Source: an uncultured Bacilli bacterium
Lineage (GTDB): Bacteria > Bacillota_I > Bacilli_A > RF39 > UBA660
Direction: 5' to 3'
Assembly (NCBI GenBank): GCA_947632295.1
Contig: CANROQ010000052.1
Location: 1-7,073 of the forward strand
Length of the DNA stretch: 7,073 nucleotides
Shown piece by piece: positions 4,121 through 7,073 of this stretch (the first letter of the stretch is position 1; each line of letters begins with the position of its first letter). The notes under the pieces were generated by a model. It made no database searches. It was not told the DNA's origin and saw only the letters and a program-made list of their open reading frames with translations. The translations under genes were made by a program, and so were the position numbers.

Positions 4121-5371
4121 ATGAAGGTTATTGTTTTAGGTGGTGGAGCATCTGGCTTAATGGCGGCAATTTTTGCATCCCAAAATGGAAATGATGTAAC
4201 TATTTTAGAAAAAAATAATATTTGTGGTAAAAAAATTTTAATAACAGGTAATGGAAAATGTAATTATTGGAATGCTGATCAAAGTTTAGAACATTATCAT
4301 TCTTCTAATTGTGAATTATTAGATAAAATAATAAGTGAAGATGTTAAGAGACAAGTTTTAAATTTTTTCGATAGTTTAGGAATTGTTCCTAAAATAAAAA
4401 ATGGTTATTATTATCCATATTCTAATCAAGCCACGAGTATTCAAACCTCTTTAATTCTGCAGGCTAGATTATTAGGTGTTAAAATTGAAACTGAAATTTT
4501 TGTTAAAAATATTGTTAAAGATGGAAATAAATATATTGTTGAAACTGATAAAAATAAATTTATAGCCGATAAAATTGTAATGGCGATGGGTTCTAAAGCA
4601 GCATCAAAAACAGGTTCTGATGGTTATGGATATGAACTTTTAAAAAAGTTAGGTCACTTGCTTATCAAACCATTACCGGCTTTAGTTAAATTGAATGGTG
4701 CTGGGAATTATTTTAAAAAATGGGCAGGTATTAGGCAAGATGTTAGAGTAAAATTATTAGAAAATGGCAATTTTGTTAAGGAAGAAATCGGCGAGATTGT
4801 TTTAACTGATACTGGTATTAGTGGTATTTGCGTTATGCAGTTAAGTGGTTTAATTGCGCGTGGCTTAGATTTAAATAAGGAAGAGGTTGTGATAATTAAT
4901 TTTACTCCATGGTTAACTGATGATGCCTTAGAATTTGTAAGTTGGATGGATGAAAGAGATAAAAAGGTTAAAAATCGCAGTGTTACTGAATTATTAGATG
5001 GCATTTTAAATTATAAATTAGTTAATTTTTTTATTCAAAAATCGCAAATAAAAAATAATGCTACATGGGAAAGTTTAGATAATCATAAAAAATTAATATT
5101 AGCTAAAAATGTGGTAGCATTTGAACAAAAAATTATCTCCACTCATTCATTTGAAGAAGCCCAAGTTTGTTCTGGTGGTATACCACTTACAGAGATCAAT
5201 ATATTAACGATGGAATCTTTAAAAAGTAAAGGTTTATATATTGTAGGCGAGTTATTAGATGTCGATGGTGACTGTGGTGGTTATAATCTAAGTTTTGCTT
5301 GGATTTCGGGTATGTTAGCTGGACAAGCAATATCAAAGGAGAATTTTAATGATAAGAGTAAGACAAGTTAA
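4121..5371 (+). CDS. BaiN/HI0933-family NAD(P)/FAD-dependent oxidoreductase
   Basis: A 416-residue flavoprotein of the HI0933-like family, which includes proteins named BaiN/RdsA and 'aminoacetone oxidase'. Length is normal. The N-terminal Rossmann FAD site is G-G-G-A-S-G-L (7-13) with acidic Glu30 at the end of the second strand. Then comes the family block G-K-K-I-L-I-T-G-N-G-K-C-N (36-48). A-M-G-S-K-A (155-160) with T-G-S-D-G-Y-G (164-170) is the second conserved block. The C-terminal FAD-contact region has A-Q-V-C-S-G-G-I (347-354) and G-E-L-L-D-V-D-G-D-C-G-G-Y-N (376-389). The physiological substrate of most members is unsettled; the BaiN name reflects a bile-acid role proposed for one member and should not be transferred here. 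It is first in a two-gene unit behind an extended -10 promoter. Its last 23 bases overlap the next gene. Confidence 0.93.
   Translation: MKVIVLGGGASGLMAAIFASQNGNDVTILEKNNICGKKILITGNGKCNYWNADQSLEHYHSSNCELLDKIISEDVKRQVLNFFDSLGIVPKIKNGYYYPYSNQATSIQTSLILQARLLGVKIETEIFVKNIVKDGNKYIVETDKNKFIADKIVMAMGSKAASKTGSDGYGYELLKKLGHLLIKPLPALVKLNGAGNYFKKWAGIRQDVRVKLLENGNFVKEEIGEIVLTDTGISGICVMQLSGLIARGLDLNKEEVVIINFTPWLTDDALEFVSWMDERDKKVKNRSVTELLDGILNYKLVNFFIQKSQIKNNATWESLDNHKKLILAKNVVAFEQKIISTHSFEEAQVCSGGIPLTEINILTMESLKSKGLYIVGELLDVDGDCGGYNLSFAWISGMLAGQAISKENFNDKSKTS
5335..5341 (+). promoter_or_regulatory. Shine-Dalgarno inside the first flavoprotein gene
   Basis: AAAGGAG lies seven bases before ATG 5349 and inside the coding region of the upstream gene. 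It fixes the start of the second flavoprotein despite the 23-base overlap. Confidence 0.88.
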
Positions 5372-6938
5372 TGTTAATGTTTTAAATGATTCTAAGGGTG
5401 AATTGATTAAAAGTTGCGCTAAAAAGGTAAAAATTAAAGAAACTGCTATCAAAGATATTTTTATTGTTAAAAAGTCTTTAGATGCTAGAAAGAAGCCCGA
5501 CTTATTTTATTCTTATGAGGTCAATTTGCAAGTTGAAAATGAAAATAATATTTTAAAATATAACAAGTCTAATGATATTTTTAAAATTGAAAATCATCCC
5601 TACCAATTTAAAGTAACAGGAAGTCAAAAACTTAAAAATAGACCGATTATTGTCGGTAGTGGACCGGCCGGATTATTTTGTGGCTATGTTTTAGCGCAAA
5701 ATGGTTATAGACCAATTATTATCGAAAGAGGTCAAGATATCGATACAAGAATTAGCGATGTCGAAGAATTTTGGAAAACAGGTAATTTAAAATTAAATTC
5801 TAATGTACAATTTGGCGAAGGTGGAGCCGGTACTTTTTCTGATGGTAAACTTAATACTTTAAATAAAGATGAAGATGGGAGTCAAAAATTTGTTTTTTCT
5901 ATTTTTGTCGAAAATGGTGCTCCTGAAGAAATCCTTTATGTAAATAAACCGCATATTGGAACTGATTTACTTAGAGGTATTATTAAAAATATACGCCTTA
6001 AGATTATTGAAATGGGTGGCGAATTTCGTTTTAATACTTGCCTAACTAACATTATTTGTGATAATCAAAAAATTAAAGGAATAGAAGTTAACCACGATAA
6101 AATAATCGATACTGATGTTTTAGTATTAGCGATTGGCCATAGTGCTAGAGATACTTTTAAAATGTTGTATGATTCAAATGTAAAAATGAGTCCAAAACCT
6201 TTTGCAGTTGGCCTTCGCATTCAACATCCACAAGCAATGATCAATAAATCACAATATGGTGTTGAAAATCATCCTAAATTACCAAATGCTAGTTATAAAT
6301 TAACACATAAAGCAACTAATGGACGTGGTGTTTATACTTTTTGTATGTGTCCTGGTGGTTATGTTGTCAATGCTTCTTCAGAAAATGAAATGCTCGCAAT
6401 CAATGGCATGAGTGATTATAAACGTGATAGTGGTAACGCTAATAGTGCTGTTATTGTGACAGTTAGTCCAACTGATTTTGGTGATGATGTCATGGCTGGT
6501 GTTGAATTTCAAAGAAAGCTAGAACATAGAGCCTTTATAGAAGGTAGAGGCTGTATTCCTATCCAATTATATAAAGATTTTAAAGAGAATAGAATAACGA
6601 CTAATTTAGGCAGTATATTGCCAATTTTTAAAGGTAATTATAATTTTGGTAATATTCGCAATATTTTTCCTGATTATATTAACGAAGCCTTAGTTGAAGG
6701 AATTGAAGCCTTTGGTAAAAAAATAAAAGGCTATAATACTAGTGATGCGATTTTAGCTGGAGTTGAAAGTCGCACATCTTCGCCAATTAGAATTGAACGT
6801 GGAGAAATGTGTGAAAGCAATATAATAGGTCTTTATCCTTGTGGCGAAGGTGCAGGGTATGCAGGAGGAATAACATCAGCGGCTATCGATGGGTTAGTAG
6901 TAGCTAGTAGTATTGCTAAAACTTATCATAATTATTAA
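5349..6938 (+). CDS. FAD-dependent dehydrogenase, COG2509 type
   Basis: A 529-residue protein of the uncharacterised FAD-dependent dehydrogenase group (COG2509), found widely in Bacillota. Residues 1-95 form the family's N-terminal alpha/beta domain, including I-V-K-K-S-L-D-A-R-K-K (39-49). The Rossmann FAD site is I-V-G-S-G-P-A-G-L-F (101-110), with I-I-E-R-G (124-128) closing the adenosine pocket. The family block Q-F-G-E-G-G-A-G-T-F-S-D-G-K-L (154-168) follows. The C-terminal flavin-contact region contains G-V-E-S-R-T-S-S-P (471-479) and C-G-E-G-A-G-Y-A-G-G-I (498-508). Substrate and electron partner are not established. The gene overlaps the preceding flavoprotein by 23 bases and has its own strong ribosome site, so the two are almost certainly co-transcribed. 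No convincing terminator follows within the window, so the operon may continue. Confidence 0.94.
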   Translation: MIRVRQVNVNVLNDSKGELIKSCAKKVKIKETAIKDIFIVKKSLDARKKPDLFYSYEVNLQVENENNILKYNKSNDIFKIENHPYQFKVTGSQKLKNRPIIVGSGPAGLFCGYVLAQNGYRPIIIERGQDIDTRISDVEEFWKTGNLKLNSNVQFGEGGAGTFSDGKLNTLNKDEDGSQKFVFSIFVENGAPEEILYVNKPHIGTDLLRGIIKNIRLKIIEMGGEFRFNTCLTNIICDNQKIKGIEVNHDKIIDTDVLVLAIGHSARDTFKMLYDSNVKMSPKPFAVGLRIQHPQAMINKSQYGVENHPKLPNASYKLTHKATNGRGVYTFCMCPGGYVVNASSENEMLAINGMSDYKRDSGNANSAVIVTVSPTDFGDDVMAGVEFQRKLEHRAFIEGRGCIPIQLYKDFKENRITTNLGSILPIFKGNYNFGNIRNIFPDYINEALVEGIEAFGKKIKGYNTSDAILAGVESRTSSPIRIERGEMCESNIIGLYPCGEGAGYAGGITSAAIDGLVVASSIAKTYHNY

Positions 6939-6988
6939 CACTTAAAATTTTTATGATATAAAATCAGTAAAAAAGAGAAAAAATAAAT

Positions 6989-7066
6989 AAAGGAGAAAAA
7001 ATAGAAAAAAATAATAAAAATAAAATCAAATCTAATTTTTTATTCTCAAAATATAAAATTTTATAA
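6989..7066 (+). other. Shine-Dalgarno-led short reading frame without a standard start
   Basis: The 135 bases after the last gene are almost entirely A/T. They contain a perfect AAAGGAG (6989-6995), but the codon at normal spacing (7001) is ATA. From there a 21-codon Asn/Lys-rich frame runs to TAA 7064-7066. It could be a tiny ORF with a rare start, a decayed gene, a chance purine run, or leader RNA of a gene beyond the window. I would not call it a gene without comparative support. Confidence 0.15.
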
Positions 7067-7073
7067 AACGACA

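Noticed and set aside
4708..5004. Reverse-strand 98-codon frame
   Set aside because: It sits inside a conserved flavoprotein gene and shows no family features or ribosome site that I can support.
6993..7047. Possible hairpin between GAGAA-rich and TTCTC-rich stretches near the right edge
   Set aside because: Pairing needs a bulge and mismatches and is nearly all A-T, so it is not distinguishable from chance in this composition.

Overview
The window is strongly AT-rich and looks chromosomal, from a Bacillota (Firmicutes) relative, most plausibly an uncultured AT-rich Bacilli-type lineage. This rests on gene content and order (cdd-era-yqzL-recO, a YuiD-type PAP2 protein), GGAG-type Shine-Dalgarno sites and Gram-positive-style promoters. 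The genetic code is standard: TGA is used as a stop (cdd and the DUF1653 gene) and Trp is TGG, which argues against Mycoplasma-type code. All supported genes lie on the + strand.

Region 1 (1-880): the 3' end of a gene cut by the window edge, encoding a Ser/Gly repeat linker and a short, very cysteine-rich C-terminus. It is followed by a long 15-bp inverted repeat, a promoter, a small lipoprotein gene with an FxLYD-like domain, and a hairpin terminator. These two genes are the accessory-looking part of the window, and the lipoprotein has different isoleucine codon use from the core genes.

Region 2 (966-3459): a compact housekeeping operon with an extended -10 promoter: cdd (cytidine deaminase), era (ribosome-assembly GTPase), a 28-codon yqzL-family gene, a DUF1653 gene and recO (recombination mediator). 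Genes overlap or nearly abut, except before yqzL, where a hairpin overlaps the Shine-Dalgarno. A strong intrinsic terminator begins in the recO stop codon.

Region 3 (3441-4088): a promoter embedded in the distal arm of the recO terminator drives a divergent PAP2 (YuiD-type) membrane protein. Next comes a tRNA-Gln(CTG) gene with its own near-consensus promoter and a downstream terminator.

Region 4 (4092-7073): an extended -10 promoter drives two overlapping flavoprotein genes, a BaiN/HI0933-family oxidoreductase and a COG2509-type FAD-dependent dehydrogenase. The remaining 135 bases hold a perfect Shine-Dalgarno but no ATG/GTG/TTG start in register before the window ends.

Most of the window is conserved core genome. 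I found no convincing new multi-gene system. The least explained item is the Cys-rich tail protein at the left edge. Other points of interest are the altered zinc motif in Cdd, the yqzL leader hairpin, the terminator/promoter overlap and the flavoprotein pair.
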